Source of the DNA: an uncultured Actinomycetes bacterium
Lineage (GTDB): Bacteria > Actinomycetota > Acidimicrobiia > Acidimicrobiales > Acidimicrobilacustridaceae
Length of the DNA: 13,974 nucleotides
Direction of reading: 5' to 3'
Assembly: GCA_945957335.1 (NCBI GenBank)
Contig: CAMFLJ010000070.1
Location: forward strand, 1-13,974
Shown: piece after piece, positions 6,449 through 13,628 of the stretch
Position numbering within the stretch: position 1 is the first letter of the stretch
Layout: every line of letters begins with the position of its first letter
The notes under the pieces: generated by a model
What the model was told of the DNA's origin: nothing
Databases searched by the model: none
What the model saw: only the letters and a program-made list of their open reading frames with translations
Position numbers and translations under genes: made by a program

Positions 6449-7732
6449 GTGAACGTCGACGACATGATCTTCGTCAGCGTGGACGACCACGTGGTCGAGC
6501 CGCCCGACATGTTCGACGGCCGCATGCCGGCCCAGTACGCCGACCGCGCGCCGAAGATCGTGCGCAACTCGCGGGGCGACGACGTGTGGGAGTTCGAGGG
6601 GCTCAAGATCCCCAACATCGGGCTCAACGCCGTCGCCGGTCGCCCCAAGGAGGAGTACGGCGTCGACCCGACCTCCTACGACGAGATGCGCCCGGGCTGC
6701 TACGACGTCCACGAGCGGGTCAAGGACATGAGCGCCGGTGGCGTGCTGGCCTCCATGAACTTCCCGTCGTTCCCCTCGTTCTCGGGCCGCCTCTTCCTCA
6801 CCACCGAGGACAAGCAGCTCGCCAGGGCCGTGGTCGAGGCCTACAACGACTGGCACATCGACGGCTGGTGCGGCGCCTACCCCGACCGCTTCATCCCGAT
6901 GGCCATCCCCATGCTCTGGGACCCCGAGCTCACCGCCGCCGAGATCCGCCGGGTGGCCGAGAAGGGCTGCCGGTCGCTGACCTTCACCGAGAACCCCGCC
7001 ACCCTCGGCCTCCCCAGCTTCCACTCCGACCACTGGGACCCGATGTGGAAGGCGATCGTCGACACCGACACGATCCTCAACATCCACCTCGGCTCGTCGG
7101 GCCAGCTCGCCGTCACCGCGCCCGACGCCCCGATGGACGTCATGATCACCCTCCAGCCGCTGAACATCTGCCAGGCCGCCGCCGACCTCGTGTGGTCGCG
7201 GGTGTTCAAGGAGTACCCCACCCTGCGCGTGGCCCTCTCCGAGGGTGGCACCGGCTGGATCCCGTACTTCCTCGACCGCCTCGACCGCACCTACGACATG
7301 CACAGCTCGTGGACCGGCCAGGACTTCAAGGGGAAGCTCCCGAGCGAGGTGTTCCTCGAGCACTTCATGACGTGCTTCATCGCCGACCCGATCGGCCTGC
7401 AGCTGCGCAACGAGATCGGCATCGACAACATCTGCTGGGAGATGGACTACCCGCACTCCGACTCGTCGTGGCCCGAGGCGCCCGAGGAGTTCGCGGCGGC
7501 GTGCGAGAAGTACGGCGTCACCGACGCGGAGATCGACAAGATCACCCACGAGAACGCCATGAAGTGGTACCAGTTCGACCCCTACTCGATCCGCCCCCGC
7601 GAGAAGTGCACCGCCGGCGCGCTGCGGGCCGAGGTCGAGGGCCACGACGTGTCGGTGAAGTCCTACGACACCGGCCGCTTCGAGCGCTCGTCCATCAGCC
7701 TGGGTGAGCTCGCCGGGAAGGCCACGGCCTGA
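6449..7732 (+). CDS. Amidohydrolase_2-family TIM-barrel metal-dependent enzyme (paralogue 1)
   Basis: This 427-residue protein has the layout of the ACMSD-like amidohydrolase_2 family. Expected metal ligands are an N-terminal D12-x-H14 (SVDDHVVEPPD), H213 (NIHLGSSG) and D333 (EMDYPHSDSSWP). Conserved landmarks include YDEMRPGC (77-84), VVEAYNDW (128-135) and EGGTGWIPYFLDRLDR (265-280). Known family members are decarboxylases, hydratases and C-C or C-N hydrolases; which reaction applies is unknown. Where ACMSD-type decarboxylases carry a catalytic His before the Gly pair, this protein has E265. The GTG at 6449 is chosen because GAAAGGGGA (6434-6442) ends six bases before it; an upstream TTG in frame would overlap the promoter/operator. 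The stop overlaps the next gene's ATG by one base, so the two are co-translated. It is paralogous to the protein at 12384-13628. Confidence 0.88.
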   Translation: MNVDDMIFVSVDDHVVEPPDMFDGRMPAQYADRAPKIVRNSRGDDVWEFEGLKIPNIGLNAVAGRPKEEYGVDPTSYDEMRPGCYDVHERVKDMSAGGVLASMNFPSFPSFSGRLFLTTEDKQLARAVVEAYNDWHIDGWCGAYPDRFIPMAIPMLWDPELTAAEIRRVAEKGCRSLTFTENPATLGLPSFHSDHWDPMWKAIVDTDTILNIHLGSSGQLAVTAPDAPMDVMITLQPLNICQAAADLVWSRVFKEYPTLRVALSEGGTGWIPYFLDRLDRTYDMHSSWTGQDFKGKLPSEVFLEHFMTCFIADPIGLQLRNEIGIDNICWEMDYPHSDSSWPEAPEEFAAACEKYGVTDAEIDKITHENAMKWYQFDPYSIRPREKCTAGALRAEVEGHDVSVKSYDTGRFERSSISLGELAGKATA

Positions 7733-8505
7733 TGGACCTCACCAGCAAGGCGGTCCTGGTCACCGGCGGCGCCTCGGGCCTCGGTGAGGCCACCGTCCGC
7801 TACTTCGCGGCCAAGGGCTCCAACGTCGTGGTCTTCGACCGCGACGGCGAGCGCGGCAAGGCCATCGAATCGGAGCTGGGCTCGGGGGTGGTGTTCGTCG
7901 AGGGCAGCGTCCTCGACGACGACGACACCCAGGCCGCGGTGGCCGCCGCCACCGACCTCGGCGGCCTGCGCGGCGTGGTGGCCTGCGCCGGTGGGGCCCG
8001 CAAGAGCGAGCGCACGATCTCGCGCGACGGCACCCCGCACGACCGCCAGCTGTTCACCGACACGGTCGACCTCAACCTGGTTGGCACGTTCAACACGCTG
8101 CGCTACGCGTCGTCGGCGATGAGCCAGCTGGAGCCGGTCGACGACGACGGCCAGCGCGGCGCCATCGTCATGGTGGCGTCCATCGCGGGCATCGAGGGCC
8201 AGATCGGCCAGCTCGCCTACGGCGCGGCGAAGGCCGGCATCATCGGCATGACCGTGATCGCCGCCCGCGACCTCTCGTCGGCCGGCGTGCGGGTGAACGC
8301 CATCGCCCCGGGCACCATCCACACCCGGGCCTGGGAGGGCGCTCCCGCCGAGATGCGCAAGACGTTCGAGGACAAGGTGCCGTTCCCGAAGCGCTTCGGG
8401 AAGCCCGACGAGTTCGCGGCCCTCGCCGAGCACCTGCTCACCAACGACTACATGAACGGCCACGTGGCCCGCCTCGACGGCGCCATCCGCTTCGACCCCA
8501 AGTAG
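7732..8505 (+). CDS. Short-chain dehydrogenase/reductase, probably 3-hydroxyacyl-CoA dehydrogenase-like
   Basis: This 257-residue classical SDR should oxidise a secondary alcohol with NAD(P)+. It has the cofactor loop TGGASGLG (11-18), D36 after the second strand (VVVFDRD, favouring NAD over NADP), a variant ACAG at 84-87 in place of NAG, N115 in DLNLVGT, and the catalytic S150, Y163 and K167 (VAS, YGAAK). The PGTIHT segment (193-198) follows. Overall it most resembles type II 3-hydroxyacyl-CoA dehydrogenases (17-beta-HSD10 group), which would fit a beta-oxidation step after a crotonase. The ATG overlaps the amidohydrolase stop (TGATG), indicating translational coupling. The gene is followed by hairpins and a G-rich repeat and converges on the acyl-CoA dehydrogenase. 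Exact substrate is unknown. Confidence 0.9.
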   Translation: MDLTSKAVLVTGGASGLGEATVRYFAAKGSNVVVFDRDGERGKAIESELGSGVVFVEGSVLDDDDTQAAVAAATDLGGLRGVVACAGGARKSERTISRDGTPHDRQLFTDTVDLNLVGTFNTLRYASSAMSQLEPVDDDGQRGAIVMVASIAGIEGQIGQLAYGAAKAGIIGMTVIAARDLSSAGVRVNAIAPGTIHTRAWEGAPAEMRKTFEDKVPFPKRFGKPDEFAALAEHLLTNDYMNGHVARLDGAIRFDPK

Positions 8506-8514
8506 CGCTCAGCC

Positions 8515-8562
8515 CCTCTGGTACAGCACGTCGCCTCTGGTGCGATGTTCCGTACCAGAGGC
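8515..8562. terminator. Alternative hairpins in a convergent gap (candidate bidirectional terminator)
   Basis: CCTCTGGTAC (8515-8524) and a near copy, CCTCTGGTGC (8534-8543), lie in direct orientation 19 bases apart. The inverse GTACCAGAGG follows at 8552-8561. The second copy and the inverse make a 12-base-pair stem, GCCTCTGGTGCG (8533-8544) with CGTACCAGAGGC (8551-8562), with one G-U and loop ATGTTC. The first copy and the inverse pair perfectly over ten bases. The two structures are mutually exclusive. Being between convergent genes with no T-tract, it may end transcription from either side, or be a dispersed intergenic repeat. Confidence 0.55.
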
Positions 8563-8569
8563 CCCGAGC

Positions 8570-8628
8570 GGTCAGGGGCGGGGCGGGGGTCGGTCAGGGG
8601 CGGGGCGGGGGTCGGTCAGGGGCGGGGG
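8570..8628. repeat. 22-bp G-rich tandem repeat (about 2.6 copies) with G-quadruplex potential
   Basis: Two perfect copies of a 22-base unit (8570-8591 and 8592-8613, each starting GGTCAGGGGCGGGGC) are followed by 14 matching bases of a third (8614-8627). The plus strand contains eight runs of four or five G separated by single C or by seven bases, an excellent G-quadruplex pattern. Each unit contains TCA, which is TGA on the minus strand. The third one is the real stop of the acyl-CoA dehydrogenase gene; the extra copies fall in the other two frames. Confidence 0.85.
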
Positions 8629-10622
8629 AGGCCGAGGAGGCGCTGGGCGACGATGTTGCGCTGGATCTGGCTGGTGCCGCCGAAGATGCCGGCGGCCCGC
8701 GCCCACAGGTAGAGCTCGAGCTCGTCACCGGGGTCGGTGAGGGCGTCGAGGCCGGCGGCGTCGAGGGCGGCCCCGTGGAGCCACTGGTCGACCCAGGTCA
8801 TGAGCAGCTTGTCGACCGAGCCGGCCGACGTGTCGTGGGTGCCCTGGGTGCGGGCCGTGAGCGTGGCCGCCACGGTGGCCTCCAGCGCCTCGAGCCAGGC
8901 GGTGGCCCGCACCACGTCGGTGCGCCCGCCGGCCACCGGGTCGGCCAGGAGCCGGGTGGCGGTGCGGCGGAAGCGGGAGATCCAGCCGATGTCGGCGGGG
9001 CCGCGCTCGACGGCCAGGAGCGACATGGCGATGGCCCAGCCCTGGCCCGGCTCGCCGACCACGGCGTCGGCCGGCACGCGAGCGCCGTCGAAGGTGACCT
9101 CGGCGAACTCCTCGGAGCCCCACCCGGTGCGGATGGTCGACACCTCGACGCCGGCCGTGGAGGTGGGCACCACCAGCATCGACAGGCCCTTGTGGCCGGG
9201 ACCGCCGGTGCGGCACAGCAGCAGGATCCAGTCGGAGTCGGAGGCCTCGCTCGTCCAGATCTTGCGGCCGTGGACGACCCACTCGTCGCCCTCGAGCTCG
9301 GCCCGGGTACGGACCGAGGCGAGGTCGGAGCCGGCCTCGGGCTCGGAGAAGCCCTGGCACCAGCGGGTGGCGCCCGAGATCATCCCGGCCAGGTGGTCGG
9401 CGCGCTGGTCGGGCGAGCCGAACAGGGCGAGGGCGTGGGCGAGGTGGCCGATGGCGGGGGGTGGTGGCCGGTCGGCGCCGCCGAGCTCCTCGCTGACGAT
9501 GGCCTCGCAGGTGACGGGCAGGGCCCGCCCACCGGCGTCGGTGGGCATCGACACCACCACCCAGCCGCCCGCGGCCAGGCGCTGGTGCCAGCCCTCGCCG
9601 GCGGCGCCGTCGGGCGAGGCCAGCCACGCCCGGAGGTCGGAGCGGAAGCCGGCCTCGGTGCGGTCGTCGCGCAGGTCGTAGCCCTCGTCGTCGGCCAGCC
9701 CGTCGGGCGTGCGCGAGGGGGCGACGCCGGCGAGGGCCGACCACTGGGCGGCCTCGTCGCCCAGCAGGGCGCGCGACACCAGCGCCCGGCGCAGCCGCAC
9801 CGACGCCAGGTGCTCCCATGTGTGGCCCACGCCGCCGAGCATCTGGCACGCCACCTCGCAGGCCCCCCGCCCGGCCTCCGAGGCCAGGCCCTTGGCCCGG
9901 CGGACGGCGGCCTCGGCATCGAGGCCCTGGTGGTCGACGCGCCACGCGGCAGCCCACAGGGCGTTGCGGGCGCCGACGAGCTGCACGTGGGCGTCGGCGG
10001 CCAGGTGCTGCACCGCCTGGAACGTGCCCACGGGCACCCCGAACTGCTCCCGCTGGGCGACGTGGTCGACGGCGTCGGCCAGCGCGGCACGGCCCACCCC
10101 CACCAGGTCGGCGGCGAGCAGCAGCATGGCCACCAGCTCGGCCTGCGGGACCCGCTGGGCGTCGACCGGGCCGAGCGGCGTGGCCGCGCCGAGGTCGACG
10201 CGGGCCGTCACCCGGCTGCGGTCGGCGGTGGGACCGACGGCCAGCGCGGGGCCGACCTCGATGCCGCCGCCGAGCACGGCGACGACCTGGTCGGCGCCCC
10301 ACGCATCGAGGGCGAGCTCGCTGTCGAGGGCCGCCACGGTGCCGTCGGGGGCGTCGGGCCACAGCTCGCGCGCCACGGTCGAACCGAGGAAGGGGGCGCC
10401 GCTCAGCGCGGCCCCGAACTCCTCGGCGCACAGCACCAGCTCGAGGGTGCCGGCCCCGTCGGCCCGCAGCGTGGTGAGGCCCGAGTCGCGCAGCGCAGCC
10501 CACGCCTGCTCCGCGTCGCCGGCGGGGGCGAGCTCCTCGATGGTGGTGGCGCCGAGGTCGGTGGCCACCGAGCGGGCGAGGTCGCGGACCGCCTCCTGCA
10601 TCTCGCCCAGCGCGGCGCGCAC
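8616..10622 (-). CDS. Two-domain fused acyl-CoA dehydrogenase (FadE34-type)
   Basis: This 668-residue flavoenzyme contains two acyl-CoA dehydrogenase modules in one chain. The N-terminal module (about 1-305) retains the helical-domain signature REQFGVPVGTFQAVQHLAAD (191-210) and QMLGGVGHTWEH (260-271). The C-terminal module (about 320-668) has WCQGFSEPEAGSDLASVRT (421-439), WTSEASDSDWILLLC (456-470) and the terminal GGTSQIQRNIVAQRLLGLPR. The MCAD-type catalytic Glu position in that terminal motif is Gly, but E539 in MSLLAVERG matches the isovaleryl-CoA-dehydrogenase-type Glu; the first module has neither. Architecture matches M. tuberculosis FadE34 (ChsE3), a fused steroid side-chain dehydrogenase; by analogy a bulky acyl-CoA is inferred. 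The GTG start lies four bases after the preceding crotonase stop, with AAGAAGGG as ribosome-binding site. It is the last gene of the leftward operon. Confidence 0.88.
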   Translation of the reverse strand: MRAALGEMQEAVRDLARSVATDLGATTIEELAPAGDAEQAWAALRDSGLTTLRADGAGTLELVLCAEEFGAALSGAPFLGSTVARELWPDAPDGTVAALDSELALDAWGADQVVAVLGGGIEVGPALAVGPTADRSRVTARVDLGAATPLGPVDAQRVPQAELVAMLLLAADLVGVGRAALADAVDHVAQREQFGVPVGTFQAVQHLAADAHVQLVGARNALWAAAWRVDHQGLDAEAAVRRAKGLASEAGRGACEVACQMLGGVGHTWEHLASVRLRRALVSRALLGDEAAQWSALAGVAPSRTPDGLADDEGYDLRDDRTEAGFRSDLRAWLASPDGAAGEGWHQRLAAGGWVVVSMPTDAGGRALPVTCEAIVSEELGGADRPPPPAIGHLAHALALFGSPDQRADHLAGMISGATRWCQGFSEPEAGSDLASVRTRAELEGDEWVVHGRKIWTSEASDSDWILLLCRTGGPGHKGLSMLVVPTSTAGVEVSTIRTGWGSEEFAEVTFDGARVPADAVVGEPGQGWAIAMSLLAVERGPADIGWISRFRRTATRLLADPVAGGRTDVVRATAWLEALEATVAATLTARTQGTHDTSAGSVDKLLMTWVDQWLHGAALDAAGLDALTDPGDELELYLWARAAGIFGGTSQIQRNIVAQRLLGLPRP

Positions 10623-10626
10623 GTGC

Positions 10627-11376
10627 TCAGCCCTTCTTCTGGGCGAGGCGGTCGCGGATGGCGCGCACGTGCTCGGGGAACCCGGGCCGGTCCATCGACC
10701 ACTGCTGGGCGTCCAGCTCGAGGTCGAACGCCTCCTGCAGGGTGGCGGGCTGGGCGGCCAGGGTGGCCTTGGCCCGCAGCATGAGCTCGCGGTCGCGCCC
10801 GGCGGCGCGGGTGGCCAGCTTCATGGCGAGGGGCAGCGCCTCGGCGTCGGGCACGCAGCGCCACGCCATGCCGGCGCGCTCGGCCTCGGGCCCGGTGAGG
10901 GTGTCGCCGCACAGCGAGAGGGCGGCCGCGCCCTGGCGGCCGGTGCGCTGCTGGAGCAGGAACAGGTGCCCGCCGCCGGGGTGCACGCCGACGTCGAGGA
11001 AGCGAGGGTCGAACCTCGCCGATTCGCCGGCGATGACGATGTCGCACGCGAGGGGCAGGTTCACCCCGGCTCCGATGGCGGCCCCGGTGACCACGGCGAT
11101 GGTGACGACGGGGGAGAGGCGCAGCGCGTCGAACGCGGCGTAGACCTCGATGAGCGGAGCCTTCGGCTCGATGAGGTCGTCGAGCACGCCGCCCGAGCAG
11201 AACACCGGGTCGGCGGCGGTGAGCACGATGGCGCCCACGTCGCCTGACTCCGTGAGGTCGAAGGCGGCGACGGCCGCGGCGATGGCGCGGCTGTGGTCGA
11301 GCGAGAGGACGTTCCGGTGCTCGGCGTCGTCGATGTGGACCCGGCCGACGCCGTCCTCGACCCAGCTGCGGATCAC
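10627..11376 (-). CDS. Crotonase-fold protein lacking the classical catalytic glutamates
   Basis: This 249-residue member of the enoyl-CoA hydratase/isomerase superfamily is of normal length. Oxyanion-hole segments are recognisable: FCSGGVLDDL (59-68) and GAAIGAGVNLPLACD (98-112). In rat crotonase numbering, the Glu144 position aligns with R125/F126 (FDPRFLDVG) and the Glu164 position with A152 (RQGAAALSLCGD). Ordinary syn-hydration of a double bond is therefore unlikely. D128 is a possible substitute acid, as used differently across crotonase-fold isomerases, thioesterases and C-C hydrolases. The GTG start is supported by overlap: GTGA (11376-11373) combines this start with the upstream gene's stop. 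The dehydrogenase gene begins four bases after its stop. It could be a divergent enzyme or a structural partner of the neighbouring crotonase; I cannot decide which. Confidence 0.85.
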   Translation of the reverse strand: MIRSWVEDGVGRVHIDDAEHRNVLSLDHSRAIAAAVAAFDLTESGDVGAIVLTAADPVFCSGGVLDDLIEPKAPLIEVYAAFDALRLSPVVTIAVVTGAAIGAGVNLPLACDIVIAGESARFDPRFLDVGVHPGGGHLFLLQQRTGRQGAAALSLCGDTLTGPEAERAGMAWRCVPDAEALPLAMKLATRAAGRDRELMLRAKATLAAQPATLQEAFDLELDAQQWSMDRPGFPEHVRAIRDRLAQKKG

Positions 11377-12188
11377 AGCCGGCCCTCGGTGCGCAGGTCG
11401 TCGGGCACCCAGCTCGGGTTGCGGCCCTCCTTGAAGGAGTTGAAGCCCTCGATCGGCTCGGGCCCGTAGAGCGAGTCCTCCATCGACATGCGGTCGTAGC
11501 GGGGGTACTGGCGGTTGATCTCGCGCTTCACGACCCAGCGGGCCTCGGGCGCGCCCCGGGCGATCTGGGCGGCCACGTCGAGAGCGGCCTCGAGCTCCTC
11601 ACCCGGCTCGACCATGCGGGTGACCATGCCCCAGTCGAGCGCGGTGGGGGCGTCGACGGTGAGCCCGGTGAGCAGCATGTCGCGGGCGCGGGCCACGCCG
11701 ATCTGGGTGGGGAGGTAGGCCGAGTAGCCGGTGTCGGCGATGCCCCGGAGCACCTCGGGGGCCCGGAAGGTGGCGTTGCGGGAGGCCACGGCGACGTCGC
11801 TCAGCATGGCGATGATCAGCCCGCCGCCCTGGCAGATGCCGTTCACCGCGGAGACCACCGGCTTCTTGGAGTTGCGGATCGCCTCGAACGGCGTGTTGTC
11901 CATGTGGAGGAGGCGGTCGAGGTCGGCCCAGTTGTCCTCCTTGCCGCCCCCCAGGTCGCCGCCGGGGATGAAGACGTCGTCGGTGCCGGTGATCACCAGC
12001 GCGGCGAGGTCGTCGGAGTGGTTCACGTGGTCGACCGCGTAGCGCACGCCGAAGTACATGGCCGGGGTCATGGCGTTGCGCTTGTGGGCGCGGTCGACCC
12101 GGCAGATGCCGATCGAGCCGCGCCGCTCGAACCTCAGGTACGGCGTACCCAGCCAGTCGCCTTCGGGTGGGCGGGGCGCGTCGGCCAT
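11373..12188 (-). CDS. Enoyl-CoA hydratase/isomerase family protein
   Basis: This 271-residue crotonase-fold enzyme is probably the hydratase or isomerase of the leftward operon. The CoA and oxyanion segments are DVFIPGGDLGGG (71-82) and NGICQGGGLIIAMLSD (116-131). Acidic residues occupy both catalytic positions: E145 in FRAPEVLRGI and D170 in ARARDMLLTG, so general acid/base chemistry is plausible, unlike its neighbour. The C-terminus (EGFNSFKEGRNPSW) is a common ending for actinobacterial members. The ATG at 12188 is used because GAGAGG lies seven bases upstream and the N-terminus MADAPRPPEGDWLG then begins sensibly; the frame stays open far upstream but over the divergent gene. First gene of a three-gene leftward operon: its stop overlaps the next start by four bases. 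Confidence 0.9.
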   Translation of the reverse strand: MADAPRPPEGDWLGTPYLRFERRGSIGICRVDRAHKRNAMTPAMYFGVRYAVDHVNHSDDLAALVITGTDDVFIPGGDLGGGKEDNWADLDRLLHMDNTPFEAIRNSKKPVVSAVNGICQGGGLIIAMLSDVAVASRNATFRAPEVLRGIADTGYSAYLPTQIGVARARDMLLTGLTVDAPTALDWGMVTRMVEPGEELEAALDVAAQIARGAPEARWVVKREINRQYPRYDRMSMEDSLYGPEPIEGFNSFKEGRNPSWVPDDLRTEGRL

Positions 12189-12383
12189 GGTGGTGCCTCT
12201 CTGTTCGGGCGGCGGTGTCGGGTGGCGTTCGTGAGGCGCCCGTCCCCTGCTCGGGCGCTCCTGCCAATGTAGGGACGGCGAGCGGACCGGCCGCGAGCCG
12301 CCCGTCCCGGCGGCTCGATCGGGCCGACGGAGGGTGGAGCGGATATCGTATATTCCCGCGCTCGTTCCGGAAGAGGTGGCCCC
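12189..12383. promoter_or_regulatory. Divergent promoter region with dyads
   Basis: It controls the leftward crotonase/dehydrogenase operon and the rightward amidohydrolase operon. TACATT on the minus strand (12271-12266) is a candidate -10 for the leftward unit, giving a leader of about 70 bases. That leader would contain the inverted repeat GCGCCCG/CGGGCGC (12236-12242, 12252-12258). A perfect nine-base dyad, CGAGCCGCC/GGCGGCTCG (12294-12302, 12309-12317), lies between the two candidate -10 elements. No good -35 hexamer was found on either side. Confidence 0.45.
12340..12356 (+). promoter_or_regulatory. Second copy of the CGGATATCGTAT operator candidate with -10 TATATT
   Basis: CGGATATCGTAT at 12340-12351 equals, inverted, the word at 6419-6408 before the first amidohydrolase. 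It continues into TATATT (12349-12354), the best -10 hexamer in the window, which would start transcription near 12361 and give a leader of about 23 bases before the ATG at 12384. The local dyad here is ATAT-CGT-ATAT. Its place between two divergent units means one bound regulator could affect both. Confidence 0.55.
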
Positions 12384-13628
12384 ATGACCAGCACCGCGGA
12401 TCGCCCGCTCGTCGCCGACGAGCTGGTGGCGAAGATCCCCCCGATCGTCGACCTCGACGCCCACGTCGTCGAGCCCGCCGACCTCTGGACCAGCCGCCTG
12501 CCCGCGAGGTACCGCGAGGTCGGGCCCCGCATCGTCTACGCCCCGGCCCCCGACTCCATCGAGCTCGACGGCGCCCTCTACAAGGAGGCCCCCGGCTCGC
12601 CCGGCTCGGGCCCCGACGTCGCCTGGTGGTTCTACGAGGACCACCGCTACTCCATCAAGCGCCCCATCGCCGCCTCCGGCTACCCGCCCGAGGAGGTCGA
12701 GATGCGCGGCGTCACCTACGAGGAGATGCGCCCGGGCTGCTTCACCGTCGCCGACCGGCTCCTCGACATGGACCTCAACGGCGTCGAGGCCCAGCTCTGC
12801 TACCCGAACTACCCGCGCTTCGCCGGCCAGATCTTCGCCTGGGGCCAGGACGAGGAGCTCTCCAAGCTCTGCGTCGAGGCCTACAACGACTGGATGGTCG
12901 AGGAGTGGGCCGGCGGCAGCGGCGGGCGCCTCATCCCGCTGTGCATGGTGCCGCTCTGGGACGTCGAGCTGGCCGCCGCCGAGGTGCGCCGCAACGCCGC
13001 CCGCGGCGTGCGGGCCGTGGCCTTCAGCGAGATCCCCTACTACCTCGGCTACCCGAGCCTGCACTCGGGCTACTGGGACCCGTTCTTCCGGGCCTGCGAC
13101 GAGACCGGCACCGTGGTGTGCATGCACATCGGCTCGGGCACCAAGACCCCGCAGAGCTCGCCCGACGCCCCCGAGCTCGTCAGCTCGGTCGTGATCTTCG
13201 GCAACAGCGCGGTGAGCCTCACCGACTTCCTGTTCTCCGGCGTGCTCGCCCGCTTCCCGAACCTGAAGCTGATGTACGCCGAGTGCCAGATCGGCTGGAT
13301 CCCCTACGTCGTCGAGCGCTGCGACGACGCCTGGCAGACCCACCTGTGGGCCCGCAAGGAGGCCGTGCTCGACGAGCTGCCGAGCTTCTACTACCGGCGC
13401 CAGGTCCACTCCTGCTTCTTCAAGGACCCTGTGGGCGTCGAGCTCATCGAGCGGGTCGGCATCGACAACGTCACCTTCGAGACCGACTACCCCCACCAGG
13501 ACTCCACCTGGCCGTTCTCCCGTGAGGCCGCCGCAATGCAGTTCGGCCACCTCGAGCAGGACGTGGTGAACAAGATCGCCCGCAACAACGGCATCCGGCT
13601 CCTCGGCCTCGACCTCCCGCTCGCCTGA
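12384..13628 (+). CDS. Amidohydrolase_2-family TIM-barrel metal-dependent enzyme (paralogue 2)
   Basis: This 414-residue protein is paralogous to the one at 6449-7732 along its whole length (YEEMRPGC, VEAYNDW, DNVTFETDYPHQDSTWP). Expected metal ligands are D25-x-H27 (DLDAHVVEP), H248 (CMHIGSG) and D368. E300 (YAECQIGWIPYVVERCDD) takes the place of the catalytic His found in ACMSD-type decarboxylases. It differs from paralogue 1 by an aromatic-rich segment of roughly 30 residues (about 70-105, with AWWFYEDHRY) before the shared core. It also ends soon after the core, without paralogue 1's roughly 40-residue C-terminal extension. The ATG at 12384 follows GGAAGAGG (12369-12376) by seven bases. 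Its stop overlaps the next ATG (TGATG), exactly as in the first copy. The reaction is unknown; both may act in one pathway or as partners. Confidence 0.88.
   Translation: MTSTADRPLVADELVAKIPPIVDLDAHVVEPADLWTSRLPARYREVGPRIVYAPAPDSIELDGALYKEAPGSPGSGPDVAWWFYEDHRYSIKRPIAASGYPPEEVEMRGVTYEEMRPGCFTVADRLLDMDLNGVEAQLCYPNYPRFAGQIFAWGQDEELSKLCVEAYNDWMVEEWAGGSGGRLIPLCMVPLWDVELAAAEVRRNAARGVRAVAFSEIPYYLGYPSLHSGYWDPFFRACDETGTVVCMHIGSGTKTPQSSPDAPELVSSVVIFGNSAVSLTDFLFSGVLARFPNLKLMYAECQIGWIPYVVERCDDAWQTHLWARKEAVLDELPSFYYRRQVHSCFFKDPVGVELIERVGIDNVTFETDYPHQDSTWPFSREAAAMQFGHLEQDVVNKIARNNGIRLLGLDLPLA

Noticed and set aside
8570..8628. CRISPR-like array.
   Set aside because: The units are directly abutting with no unique spacers and are purely G-rich; it is a short tandem duplication including a gene end.
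12189..13550. Long upstream extension of the leftward crotonase frame, opposite the second amidohydrolase.
   Set aside because: The extension is antisense shadow sequence; the ATG at 12188 has GAGAGG upstream and gives a normal-length crotonase.
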